A DNA stretch of 7,522 nucleotides. Source: Rhodobacter sp. Its GTDB lineage: Bacteria > Pseudomonadota > Alphaproteobacteria > Rhodobacterales > Rhodobacteraceae. Where the stretch lies: positions 1-7,522 of the forward strand of contig PNNE01000180.1 of the NCBI GenBank assembly GCA_013824055.1, in the 5' to 3' direction. The notes beneath the pieces were generated by a model. The model was given only the letters and a program-made list of their open reading frames with translations. It searched no databases and was not told where the DNA came from. A program made the position numbers and the translations under genes. Below, piece by piece: positions 1 to 7,003 of the stretch (its first letter is position 1; every line of letters starts with the position of its first letter).

Positions 1-243
1 GGGCGCGGCCGGATGGAGCGGCAGTTCCTGGCGGCGGATGCGGACGGCGACGGCCAAGCCGATGCGGCCGAGTTGGCCGAACAGGGCCGCCTTGCGGGTC
101 TGCGCGCCCTTGGCGAGGACGAGGCCGGGTACCTGCGCGGGCTGATGGTGCTGGACGCCGATGGCAACGGGGCGCTGACCGGGGCCGAGGTTGCAAGGGC
201 CGTGATGACGCAGGAGCGGGCGGGACAGGAAAAGGCCGGGTAG
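1..243 (+). CDS. EF-hand calcium-binding protein, C-terminal part (5' end outside window)
   Basis: The frame is open from base 1 and ends at a TAG at 241-243, so this is probably the end of a longer protein. The first ATG (13) has no visible ribosome binding site and falls just before the first calcium loop, so it is more likely internal. Two canonical 12-residue EF-hand loops are visible: DADGDG...E at bases 37-72 and DADGNG...E at 154-189, each with Asp at positions 1, 3 and (first loop) 5, Gly at 6 and Glu at 12. The loops are separated by about 27 residues, as in a paired EF-hand. The residues between are Ala/Leu/Glu-rich and helical. Related proteobacterial proteins of this kind are small secreted or periplasmic calcium binders, but the export signal, if any, lies outside the window. 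The calcium-binding call is firm; the physiological role is unknown. Confidence 0.8.
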   Translation, partial: GRGRMERQFLAADADGDGQADAAELAEQGRLAGLRALGEDEAGYLRGLMVLDADGNGALTGAEVARAVMTQERAGQEKAG

Positions 244-325
244 CGCAACGGTCTGTCGCCATTCAAGCCTCTCGCCCTTTCTGGCCGATTGCGCTATTCG
301 GGGGTGGAAAAGCAGGGGGACTGTC

Positions 326-1111
326 ATGGCTGCAGAGCTTTCGCCGATCGACCAGGCCAAGTTCGTTGCCGCGCGCCGGTCGGTGGATTTCGTCGAAGAC
401 GGGATGAAGCTGGGGCTTGGCACGGGGTCGACCGCGGCCTGGATGGTGCGCTGCCTGGCGGAACGGGTGCGGGACGAAGGATTGAAAGTGACCTGCGTGG
501 CCACCTCGGCGCGGACGGCGGACCTGGCGCGCGCTGTCGGGCTGAAGGTGGTCGGCCTGGACGAGACGCGGTGGCTGGACCTGACCATCGACGGCGCGGA
601 CGAGTTCGACCAGAACCTGAACCTGATCAAGGGTGGTGGTGCTGCGCTGTTGCAGGAAAAGATCGTGGCGACGGCCAGCGACCGGATGATCGTGATCGCC
701 GACGCGGCCAAGGAGGTCGCCCAGCTTGGGGCCTATCCGCTGCCGGTCGAGGTGATCCCCTTCGGCTGGCAGACGACCAAGGCCCTGATCGAAGAGACGC
801 TTTACAGCCTGGACGTCATGGCCCGCGATGTCGCGTTGCGGATGGCCAAGGAGGTGCCGCTCATCACCGACGAGGGGCATTACATCCTGGACCTCAACCT
901 GAAGCGGATCGGCAACCCCCGGCAATTGGCGCTGGTGCTGAACCAGATCCCCGGCGTGGTGGAAAACGGGCTGTTCATCGACATCTGCGACGTGGTGGTG
1001 ATCGGCCACGGCGACGGGCGGGTGACGGTCCGCGACATCAACTCGGGCAAGGTCGAAACCGGGTCGGTCGACATCACCGAAAGCCGCAACATCTTTGCCG
1101 ATCTGGACTAG
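326..1111 (+). CDS. rpiA: Ribose-5-phosphate isomerase A
   Basis: This is the cytosolic enzyme that interconverts ribose 5-phosphate and ribulose 5-phosphate in the non-oxidative pentose phosphate pathway. The 261-residue product is slightly longer than E. coli RpiA (219), mostly at the C terminus. Visible family motifs are the phosphate-binding GLGTGST loop (residues 30-36), TIDGADE (87-93), KGGGAALLQEK (102-112) and VEVIPFGW (141-148). The residues corresponding to the E. coli catalytic set Asp81, Asp84, Lys94 and Glu103 are Asp89, Asp92, Lys102 and Glu111, all present. The ATG at 326 is preceded by AGGGGGA (314-320) with five bases of spacing, which supports this start. The gene follows the EF-hand gene by 82 bases and precedes gor by 99 bases on the same strand. 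No strong promoter was seen. The family assignment is essentially certain. Confidence 0.97.
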   Translation: MAAELSPIDQAKFVAARRSVDFVEDGMKLGLGTGSTAAWMVRCLAERVRDEGLKVTCVATSARTADLARAVGLKVVGLDETRWLDLTIDGADEFDQNLNLIKGGGAALLQEKIVATASDRMIVIADAAKEVAQLGAYPLPVEVIPFGWQTTKALIEETLYSLDVMARDVALRMAKEVPLITDEGHYILDLNLKRIGNPRQLALVLNQIPGVVENGLFIDICDVVVIGHGDGRVTVRDINSGKVETGSVDITESRNIFADLD

Positions 1112-1130
1112 GTGCTGACGGCCCGGTCAC

Positions 1131-1157
1131 GCAAAAGCGGGCCTTGGGGGCTTTCGC
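1131..1157 (+). terminator. Weak hairpin between rpiA and gor
   Basis: GCAAAAGC (1131-1138) can pair with GCTTTCGC (1150-1157) through eight positions with one A/C mismatch, enclosing an 11-base loop. It lies 20 bases after the rpiA stop. There is no following T-run, so an intrinsic terminator is only one possibility; it could equally be an incidental hairpin in GC-rich DNA or an mRNA processing site. Confidence 0.22.
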
Positions 1158-1210
1158 CGGGGCACGGGACGGACTAGCTCTGGCGCACGGCAACGGCGGA
1201 AGGGCTTGGC

Positions 1211-2569
1211 ATGGCTTTCGACTACGATCTCTTCGTCATCGGCGGCGGTTCGGGCGGGGTGCGGGCGGCGCGGATCGCCTCGGGCGAACATGGCGCCAAG
1301 GTCGGTCTGGCCGAGGAAAGCCGCATGGGTGGCACCTGCGTCATCCGGGGCTGCGTGCCCAAGAAGCTGATGGTCTTCGCCAGCGCCTATCCCGAAGCCA
1401 TCGCCGAGGCGCGGGAATATGGCTGGGACGTGACCTCTGGCGGCTTCGACTGGACCCACTTCCGCACCCGGCTGGAAACGGAGCTTGACCGGCTGGAGGG
1501 CGCCTATCGCAACACGCTGCAGAACGCGGGCGTGGTCATCCACGACGAACGCGCGGTGATCGTCGATGCGCACCGGGTCCGGCTGGCCTCGGGGGTCGAG
1601 TTCACGACGAAGCATATCCTCGTTGCCACCGGCGGCTGGCCCTTCGTGCCGGAGATTCCGGGGCGTGACCTGGCAATCACTTCGAACGAGATGTTCCATC
1701 TTCCGGCGTTGCCCAGGCGGGCGCTGGTGGTCGGCGGCGGCTATATCGCCTCCGAATTCGCCTGCATCCTGAAAGGGTTGGGGGTCGAGGTCAGCCAGTT
1801 CTACCGCGGCGCGCAGATCCTGCGCGGCTTTGATGACGAGGCGCGCGGCCACGTGGCGAACGCCATGCGGGCGCAGGGCATCGACATCCACTGCGGCACC
1901 GACGTGATGCGGCTGGAGCGGACGGACGCAGGCATCCGCGCCGTTGCGACCGACGGGACCGAGCGCGAATTCGACCTGGTGCTTTACGCCACGGGTCGTC
2001 GGCCCAACACCGCCGGCCTGGGGCTGGAGGCGCTGGGCCTGACGCTTGGCCGCAACGGCGAGATCCCGGTGGACAGGTTCAGCCAGACTGCCGTGCCCTC
2101 GGTCTTCGCCGTGGGCGACGTGACCGGCCGGGTGAACCTGACCCCCGTCGCGATCCGCGAGGGCCACGCCTTCGCCGACACTGTCTTCGGCGGCAAGCCC
2201 ACCGCCTTCGACCACGGGCTCGTCGCCTCGGCCATCTTCACCCAGCCCGAGATGGGCAGTGTTGGCCTGTCCGAGGAGGCCGCAAGGGACCAGGAACCGA
2301 TCGAGGTCTATTCGACCGCCTTCCGCCCGATTCGGACGCTTTTTGCGGGCAAGCAGGACCGGGTGCTGATGAAACTGATCGTCAGCCAGGCCAGCCGAAA
2401 GGTCCTTGGCTGCCACATCGTCGCACCCGAGGCGGGCGAAATGATCCAGCTTGCTGCCATCGCGATCGGCCTTGGGGCGACGAAGGAGGACTTCGACCGG
2501 ACCTGCGCAGTCCATCCGACGATGGCCGAAGAGCTGGTCACGATGCGAAAACCGACCAGAACGGCCTGA
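1211..2569 (+). CDS. gor: Glutathione-disulfide reductase (NADPH)
   Basis: This is a cytosolic FAD-dependent enzyme that reduces oxidised glutathione with NADPH. The 452 residues match the usual length (about 450). In order: FAD-binding GGGSGG (11-16); the redox-active disulfide GGTCVIRGCVPKK with Cys43 and Cys48; ATGGWP (139-144); the NADPH Rossmann motif GGGYIASEFA (175-184); Arg199 and Arg205, matching the arginines that select the 2'-phosphate of NADPH in E. coli glutathione reductase; the second FAD motif around VFAVGDVTGRVNLTP; and the C-terminal dimerisation domain with HPTMAEE (435-441), supplying the His/Glu catalytic pair. The VIRGCVPKK form of the active site separates it from lipoamide dehydrogenase and mercuric reductase. 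GGAAGGG (1198-1204) is six bases before the ATG. NADPH demand gives a loose functional link with rpiA upstream. No frameshift or missing key residue is seen. Confidence 0.96.
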   Translation: MAFDYDLFVIGGGSGGVRAARIASGEHGAKVGLAEESRMGGTCVIRGCVPKKLMVFASAYPEAIAEAREYGWDVTSGGFDWTHFRTRLETELDRLEGAYRNTLQNAGVVIHDERAVIVDAHRVRLASGVEFTTKHILVATGGWPFVPEIPGRDLAITSNEMFHLPALPRRALVVGGGYIASEFACILKGLGVEVSQFYRGAQILRGFDDEARGHVANAMRAQGIDIHCGTDVMRLERTDAGIRAVATDGTEREFDLVLYATGRRPNTAGLGLEALGLTLGRNGEIPVDRFSQTAVPSVFAVGDVTGRVNLTPVAIREGHAFADTVFGGKPTAFDHGLVASAIFTQPEMGSVGLSEEAARDQEPIEVYSTAFRPIRTLFAGKQDRVLMKLIVSQASRKVLGCHIVAPEAGEMIQLAAIAIGLGATKEDFDRTCAVHPTMAEELVTMRKPTRTA

Positions 2570-2624
2570 CATCTGGCGTGGACGGGTTGATTTCCGGCTG
2601 AATATGACCAGCTTAGGGCAAAGG

Positions 2625-2645
2625 TAAGAACAAGGGGTTTTCTTA
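2625..2645 (+). promoter_or_regulatory. Inverted repeat enclosing the hflK ribosome binding site
   Basis: TAAGAA (2625-2630) and TTCTTA (2640-2645) are perfect inverted arms. One further A-T pair is possible after a mismatch. The loop holds AAGGGG (2632-2637), the Shine-Dalgarno sequence of hflK, nine bases before the ATG at 2647. In RNA the short A/U-rich stem would partly occlude the ribosome binding site and melt easily. As DNA it could be a small operator. Both roles are inference; the repeat itself is seen directly. Confidence 0.35.
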
Positions 2646-2646
2646 A

Positions 2647-3819
2647 ATGGCAGGAAGTGGCGGTCCCTGGGGCAGCGGTGGCGGCTCGGGTGGAGACGGC
2701 GGCAGGGGCGACAACGACGACGAGGACCGCCGCGGCGGTCGGCGTGGCGAGCATGGCCCCCAGATCCCCGAGATCGACCAGCTGATGAAACGCGGCCAGG
2801 AACAGCTGCGCGTCCTGATGGGCGGGCGCGGCAACCGTGGCCCGGGCGGTCCCGGTGGCGATCCCGGCGGGCCGGCCTTTACCAAGCAGGGCATTGCACT
2901 TGGCGCACTGGCTCTGGTCGCGGTCTGGACCTTCATGTCGCTCTACACCGTGCGGCCGGAAGAACGCTCGGTCGAGCTGTTCCTGGGCGAAAGCGCGGGC
3001 ATCGGCAATCCGGGCCTGAACTTCGCCCCTTGGCCGATCGTGAGCTACGAGAAGGTCCAGGTCACCGGCGAGCGGACGACCGATATCGGCAGCCGGGCCG
3101 GAAGCGATGACCTCGGGTTGATGCTGACCCGCGACCAGAACATCGTGGACATCGGCTTCCAGGTGGTCTGGAACATCTCGGACCCCGAGAAATACCTGTT
3201 CAACCTCGCCGACCCTGAAAGCACCATCCGCGCGGTCAGCGAAAGCGCGATGCGCGACATCATCGCCCGGTCGGAACTGTCACCGATCCTGAACCGCGAC
3301 CGGGGTGTGATTGCCGCGGACCTGCGGACCGCCGTTCAAAGCACGCTGGACAGCTACAATGCCGGGATGACGGTGATCCGGGTCAACCTGCAGAACGCCC
3401 AGCCCCCGCGCGAGGTGATCGACGCCTTCCGCGACGTGCAGGCCGCCCAGCAGGAGCGCGACCGGCTGCAGAACGAGGCCGACGCCTACGCCAACCAGGT
3501 GACCGCCGGTGCCCGAGGCGAGGCAGCGCGGCTCTTGGAAGACGCCGAGGCCTACCGCGCCCAGGCGGTGAACTCGGCCCAGGGTGAGGCGGCGCGCTTC
3601 ATCTCGGTTCTCACCGAATACGTGAAGGCGCCCGAAGTGACCCGGCGACGGCTCTACATCGAAACCATGGAACGGGTGTTTGCAGGCATGAACAAGGTGA
3701 TCCTCGACGGCGTCTCGGGCGACGTGGGCGGGCAGGGCGTGGTGCCGTTCCTGCCGCTGAACGAGCTTGGGCGGGCAACTTCCGGCCAGGGTGCCGGTGC
3801 GACCGGGGGGACGAACTGA
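2647..3819 (+). CDS. hflK: HflK, FtsH-modulating SPFH membrane protein
   Basis: HflK and HflC form a large inner-membrane complex around the FtsH protease that modulates its access to membrane substrates. The 390-residue protein begins with a Gly/Arg/Asp-rich cytoplasmic tail (residues 1-77), including the MAGSGGPWGSGGG-type start typical of HflK. A single membrane segment follows (about 82-100, ending WTFMSLYTVRPEERSVEL). Then come an SPFH/band-7 domain on the periplasmic side (about 100-260) and a long charged coiled-coil region (about 255-330: QQERDRLQNEADAYANQV, then GEAARLLEDAEAYRAQA). The C terminus is Gly/Thr-rich. AAGGGG at 2632-2637 supports the ATG. The stop TGA shares its last base with the ATG of hflC (TGATG at 3817-3821), so translational coupling is expected. 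The gap after gor is 77 bases and is relatively A/T-rich near the start codon, consistent with a separate promoter, though no convincing -35/-10 pair was found. Confidence 0.96.
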   Translation: MAGSGGPWGSGGGSGGDGGRGDNDDEDRRGGRRGEHGPQIPEIDQLMKRGQEQLRVLMGGRGNRGPGGPGGDPGGPAFTKQGIALGALALVAVWTFMSLYTVRPEERSVELFLGESAGIGNPGLNFAPWPIVSYEKVQVTGERTTDIGSRAGSDDLGLMLTRDQNIVDIGFQVVWNISDPEKYLFNLADPESTIRAVSESAMRDIIARSELSPILNRDRGVIAADLRTAVQSTLDSYNAGMTVIRVNLQNAQPPREVIDAFRDVQAAQQERDRLQNEADAYANQVTAGARGEAARLLEDAEAYRAQAVNSAQGEAARFISVLTEYVKAPEVTRRRLYIETMERVFAGMNKVILDGVSGDVGGQGVVPFLPLNELGRATSGQGAGATGGTN

Positions 3820-4730
3820 TGCGCGCGATTTACCTCCTTCCCGCCCTCGTGGTGGTGCTGGTGCTGGTCCTGTCTTCGGTCTTCATCGTCGATGAACGCA
3901 AGAAGGCGCTTGTGCTGCAATTCGGCCAGGTCATGCAGGTCAAGGAAACCCCCGGCCTTGGTTTCAAGATCCCGCTGGTCCAGGACGTGGTTCTGTACGA
4001 GGACCGCATCCTCGGCATGCAGACCGCGCCGACCGAAGTGACGCTGCTGAACGACCGCCGGCTTGTGGTCGATGCCTTCGCGCGCTGGCGCATCGTCGAT
4101 CTGGTCCGTTTCCGCCAGTCGGTCGGCACCGGCGCCGAGGAACGCGCCCAACAGCTTCTGGGCAGCATCCTGACCCAGGCGATCCCGGAAGTGCTTGGCA
4201 ATGCCACGCAAGAGCAGGTTCTCAGCCAGGACCGCGCCGTGCTGATGAACCAGATCCTTGCCATCGCGAAACGGGAAGGGGCGGCGCTCGGGGTCGACGT
4301 GATCGACGTCCGACTGACCCGCACCGACCTGCCCGAGCAGAACCTCGAAGCCACCTTTGCGCGGATGCGGGCCGAGCGCCAGCGTGAGGCGGCCGACGAA
4401 CGTGCGCGCGGCGGCGAAGCTGCGCAAAGGGTGCGGGCCTCGGCCGACCGTACGGTGGTGGAGCTGACGTCTGACGCCCGTCGCCAGGCCGAGATCATCC
4501 GCGGCGAGGCCGATGCCGAACGCAACGGCATCCTCGCGGCAGCCTATGGTCGGGACCCGGAGTTCTTCGGTTTCATCCGGTCGCTTGCGGCCTACGAGGT
4601 CAGCCTCCAGGGAAGCAACTCGTCGATCGTGATGCAGCCGGACAGCGAGTTCTTCGATTACTTCCGGTCGGAAAGCGGCCCTGATGTCGCCGACCGGTCA
4701 CCCGGAGCCAGTGCCACACCAAGTCCGTGA
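3819..4730 (+). CDS. hflC: HflC, partner of HflK in the FtsH-modulating complex
   Basis: This is the second subunit of the HflKC complex. The 303-residue protein has an N-terminal membrane anchor (about residues 4-24, LLPALVVVLVLVLSSVFIV) and then DERKKALVLQFGQV, the hallmark start of the HflC SPFH domain. Further HflC-type segments are PGLGFKIPLVQDVVLYEDRI, the conserved VDVIDVRLTRTDLPEQ, and the Ala/Glu/Arg-rich helix containing FARMRAERQREAADERARGGE. After it come AEIIRGEADAERNGILA and FGFIRSLAAYE, and the C terminus includes EFFDYF. The ATG overlaps the hflK stop by one base. The TGA at 4728-4730 overlaps the GTG start of the next gene, so three genes appear to be translated from one message. 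The C-terminal tail (SPGASATPSP) is short and disordered, as is common in the family. Confidence 0.96.
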   Translation: MRAIYLLPALVVVLVLVLSSVFIVDERKKALVLQFGQVMQVKETPGLGFKIPLVQDVVLYEDRILGMQTAPTEVTLLNDRRLVVDAFARWRIVDLVRFRQSVGTGAEERAQQLLGSILTQAIPEVLGNATQEQVLSQDRAVLMNQILAIAKREGAALGVDVIDVRLTRTDLPEQNLEATFARMRAERQREAADERARGGEAAQRVRASADRTVVELTSDARRQAEIIRGEADAERNGILAAAYGRDPEFFGFIRSLAAYEVSLQGSNSSIVMQPDSEFFDYFRSESGPDVADRSPGASATPSP

Positions 4731-4915
4731 GCGAAATCATCCTGGCACTGGGTCTGGTGCTGGCGGTAGAGGGGCTGGTGCTGGCACTGGCCCCTCGCCG
4801 GATTGAAGACGCGCTGCGGCTGCTGGCCAGCCTTGGCCTCGACCAGCGCCGGGCTATCGGGCTTGGTGCGCTGGCCTTCGGGGTTGCGCTGGTCTGGCTG
4901 GCCCGGACGGGATGA
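4727..4915 (+). CDS. DUF2065 (YjeT-like) small inner-membrane protein
   Basis: This is a 62-residue hydrophobic protein starting at GTG; its first four bases GTGA overlap the hflC stop, a strong sign of translational coupling. Two membrane helices are visible: about residues 4-22 (IILALGLVLAVEGLVLALA) and about 42-59 (AIGLGALAFGVALVWLA). They are separated by a short amphipathic connector PRRIEDALRLLASLGLDQRR. Length, two-helix layout and position directly after hflC match the DUF2065 family, whose E. coli member YjeT (65 residues) sits downstream of hflKC. Its biochemical function is not established. The conserved linkage suggests a role near the HflKC-FtsH complex, but that is inference. 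No obvious terminator follows in the 142 bases before the protease gene. Confidence 0.85.
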   Translation: MSEIILALGLVLAVEGLVLALAPRRIEDALRLLASLGLDQRRAIGLGALAFGVALVWLARTG

Positions 4916-5057
4916 CATCTTCCTTCACATCACCTTGATGCACCGCGACTGGGTTTGCATTGTCGTCTGCATCGCCTAACTGTGTCTCCAGAAATGACGC
5001 GGCAGGCTCTGACCAGGATGCTTCGCCGCCACACCCGATTGAACAGGAGTTCGCATC

Positions 5058-6509
5058 GTGCCCGATATCACCCCGTCCATCCGCAATGCCCTGCGGTCCA
5101 GCACGCTTCTGGCGCTGGTCCTGGGCTTCGGTCTCAGCGTCGCACCGGTTCACCAGGCCCAGGCCTTCGGCGCGCCGGAAAGCTTTGCCGAACTGGTGGA
5201 ACAGATCAGCCCGGCCGTGGTGAACATCACCACCTCGGCGATGGTCGCCGCCCCCGCCGACGGGATGCCGATGGTGCCCGAGGGCAGCCCCTTCGAGGAT
5301 TTCTTCGATGACTTCGGCGGCCCCGGTCCGGGCGGCCCGCAGCGCTCGGAGGCGCTTGGCTCGGGCTTCGTCATCTCCGAGGACGGCTATATCGTCACCA
5401 ACAACCACGTGATCGAGGGCGCCGACGAGATCGAGATCGAGTTCTTCTCGGGCGAGCGGCTGAAGGCCAAGCTGGTCGGGACCGACCCCAAGACCGACAT
5501 CGCGCTTCTGAAGGTCGAAAGCGACACGCCGCTGCCCTTCGTCAGCTTCGGCAATTCCGATCTGATGCGGGTCGGCGACTGGGTCATGGCGATGGGCAAC
5601 CCGCTGGGCCAGGGCTTCTCGGTCAGCGCGGGCATCGTCTCGGCCCGCGGGCGCGAGCTTTCGGGGACCTATGACGACTTCATCCAGACCGACGCCGCGA
5701 TCAACCGCGGCAACTCGGGTGGGCCCCTGTTCAACATGGACGGCCAGGTGATCGGCGTGAACACCGCGATCCTGTCGCCCAATGGCGGGTCGATCGGCAT
5801 CGGCTTCTCGATGTCGGCCAACGTTGTGGCCAAGGTGGTGGACCAGCTGAAGGAATTCGGCGAGACCCGCCGCGGCTGGCTGGGCGTCCGCATCCAGGAC
5901 ATCTCGCCCGAGATCGCGGAATCCATGGGGCTGGCCGAGGCCAGGGGCGCGCTGGTGTCCGACGTGCCGGACGGTCCGGCGAAGGACGCCGGGATCCGGG
6001 CCGGTGATGTGATCACGCACTTTGCGGGCGAGGATGTGGGCGATGCCGGCGACCTGACCCGCCGCGTCGCCGACGCCCCCATCGGCGAGGCGGTCCCGGT
6101 CATCGTGCTGCGCGATGGCAAGACCGAGACGCTGGCCGTCACGCTGGGCCGCCGCGAAGAGGCCGAGGCCGCGACGATGCCGGCCGCCGGCCCTGCGCCG
6201 GAAGCTCCGAAAGAGTTCGAGACGCTGGGTCTGACGCTTGCGCCGCTGGACGACACGATGCGCGAGCGCCTGGGCCTTGAGGCCTCGGCCGAAGGGCTGC
6301 TGATCACCTCTGTCGACCAGGCCTCGGAAGCTTTCACCAAGGGACTGGCCGAGGGCGATCTGATCACCGAGGCCGGCCAGCAGAAGGTGGTGCGCCTGGA
6401 GGACCTGGAGGACCGGATCACGGAGGCGAAGGACGCCGGCCGCAAGTCGATCCTGCTCCTCGTCCGCCGCGGCGGCGACCCGCGCTTCGTGGCGCTGTCG
6501 ATCGAGTAA
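5058..6509 (+). CDS. Periplasmic Do/DegP-family serine protease with two PDZ domains
   Basis: This HtrA-type protease/chaperone degrades or holds misfolded envelope proteins. The 483-residue product starts at GTG (5058), chosen because AACAGGAG (5042-5049) lies just upstream and a clean signal peptide follows. That peptide has a basic N-region, a hydrophobic core around STLLALVLGFGLSVA and an AQA cleavage site near residue 36. The trypsin-like domain has the complete triad: His117 in TNNHVIEG, Asp147 in KTDIALLK and Ser220 in GNSGGPLF. The acidic/Gly-Pro-rich insert at about 75-96 resembles the LA-loop region of DegP/MucD proteins. PDZ1 spans about 258-350 (RRGWLGVRIQDIS onward) and PDZ2 about 390-480, joined by a Pro/Ala-rich linker. 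Two PDZ domains exclude the single-PDZ DegS type; DegP, DegQ and MucD cannot be separated here, so no symbol is given. It lies 142 bases after the DUF2065 gene, forming an envelope quality-control cluster with hflKC. A stress-sigma promoter would be expected in the gap, but none was convincing. Confidence 0.95.
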   Translation: MPDITPSIRNALRSSTLLALVLGFGLSVAPVHQAQAFGAPESFAELVEQISPAVVNITTSAMVAAPADGMPMVPEGSPFEDFFDDFGGPGPGGPQRSEALGSGFVISEDGYIVTNNHVIEGADEIEIEFFSGERLKAKLVGTDPKTDIALLKVESDTPLPFVSFGNSDLMRVGDWVMAMGNPLGQGFSVSAGIVSARGRELSGTYDDFIQTDAAINRGNSGGPLFNMDGQVIGVNTAILSPNGGSIGIGFSMSANVVAKVVDQLKEFGETRRGWLGVRIQDISPEIAESMGLAEARGALVSDVPDGPAKDAGIRAGDVITHFAGEDVGDAGDLTRRVADAPIGEAVPVIVLRDGKTETLAVTLGRREEAEAATMPAAGPAPEAPKEFETLGLTLAPLDDTMRERLGLEASAEGLLITSVDQASEAFTKGLAEGDLITEAGQQKVVRLEDLEDRITEAKDAGRKSILLLVRRGGDPRFVALSIE

Positions 6510-6524
6510 GGCCGACGGACCGGA

Positions 6525-6561
6525 TGGCGGTGGCGGCGGGGCGCTCTCGCCGCCATCGTCA
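6525..6561 (+). terminator. GC-rich hairpin after the Do-protease gene
   Basis: Bases 6525-6538 can pair with 6548-6561 over 14 positions including two G-U pairs, with the fully complementary core GGCGGCG/CGCCGCC and a nine-base loop. It starts 16 bases after the protease stop codon and is followed by a modest T-containing stretch (gtttcggttcg). It sits between two convergent genes, the protease and the minus-strand OB-fold gene ending at 6600, so it could end transcription from both sides. The absence of a proper T-tract leaves the efficiency uncertain. Confidence 0.5.
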
Positions 6562-6599
6562 GTCCGGTTTCGGTTCGATTGCCGCGGGAAGCCGGTGCC

Positions 6600-7001
6600 C
6601 TAGGGCTGATCGCCCGCGCGCACCCCGTCGAAGCTGAACCCGGGGTCCAGCAGCCGGTCCAGAAGCGGCGACAGATCCTCGATCACGTCCGCCACCACAT
6701 GCACCACCCCCGCCTCGCGCTGCAGCTTGCCCGTCACGCGCAGCAGCCGCCCCGCGATCACCGCGCGGCGGAAACGCTCGTAGACATTGGCCCAGACCAC
6801 CACATTGGCCGTCCCCGTCTCATCCTCCAGCGTGACGAAGATCACCCCCTTCGCCGTGCCGGGCCTTTGCCGCACCAGCACCAGCCCCGCCACCGTCACC
6901 CGCGCGCCGACCGGAGGCTCGCCCAGCCGGGCAGCCTGCAGGGCCTTCGGCGGACGCGGCCAGGCGCCAGGACGCGGGGCAGGGGACAGGGCCGGAGTCA
7001 T
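6600..7001 (-). CDS. Stand-alone OB-fold protein homologous to the C-terminal domain of DnaE2/ImuC
   Basis: The 133-residue protein consists of a Pro/Ala-rich leader (1-32), an OB-fold nucleic-acid-binding domain (about 33-112) and a short tail. RVTVAGLVLVRQRPGTAKG (34-52), VIFVTLEDETGTANVVVW (53-70) and GRLLRVTGKLQREAGVVHVVA (84-104) closely resemble the conserved C terminus of ImuC/DnaE2 error-prone polymerases. Those enzymes are normally over 1,000 residues; the PHP, palm, fingers and helix-hairpin-helix parts are entirely absent. The divergent ferredoxin gene begins 105 bases upstream, leaving no room for them. The reading frame is intact and has normal codon bias. ATG at 7001 is preferred because a LexA box and a -10 element lie immediately before it; a TTG start at 7055 would place both inside the coding region. 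The protein may be a single-stranded-DNA-binding or partner-contacting SOS accessory, or a maintained remnant of dnaE2. The homology is confident; the function is unknown. Confidence 0.85.
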   Translation of the reverse strand: MTPALSPAPRPGAWPRPPKALQAARLGEPPVGARVTVAGLVLVRQRPGTAKGVIFVTLEDETGTANVVVWANVYERFRRAVIAGRLLRVTGKLQREAGVVHVVADVIEDLSPLLDRLLDPGFSFDGVRAGDQP

Positions 7002-7003
7002 GC

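Noticed and set aside
1127..2572. A 481-codon open frame on the minus strand antisense to gor
   Set aside because: It mirrors gor almost end to end, its translation is rich in His/Asp/Arg/Gly with no recognisable domain, and GC-rich codon bias routinely opens such antisense frames.
2587..2616. A promoter for hflK (TTGATT with GCTTAG, 18-base spacer)
   Set aside because: The -10 is poor and the spacing long; it is not better than chance, although some promoter in this gap is plausible.
4934..4982. Heat-shock or extracytoplasmic-stress promoter before the Do-protease gene (CTTGAT, TTGCAT/TAACTG)
   Set aside because: No pair of elements matches a sigma-32 or sigma-E consensus convincingly. A separate promoter is biologically expected but not shown by the sequence.
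4854..6020. A 388-codon minus-strand open frame across the start of the Do-protease gene
   Set aside because: It lies antisense to a protease with complete catalytic motifs, and its composition (Asp/His/Arg/Gly) is that of a shadow frame.
5669..6556. A 295-codon minus-strand frame antisense to the end of the protease gene
   Set aside because: Low-complexity Ser/Arg/Pro translation without domains, fully inside a confident gene on the other strand.
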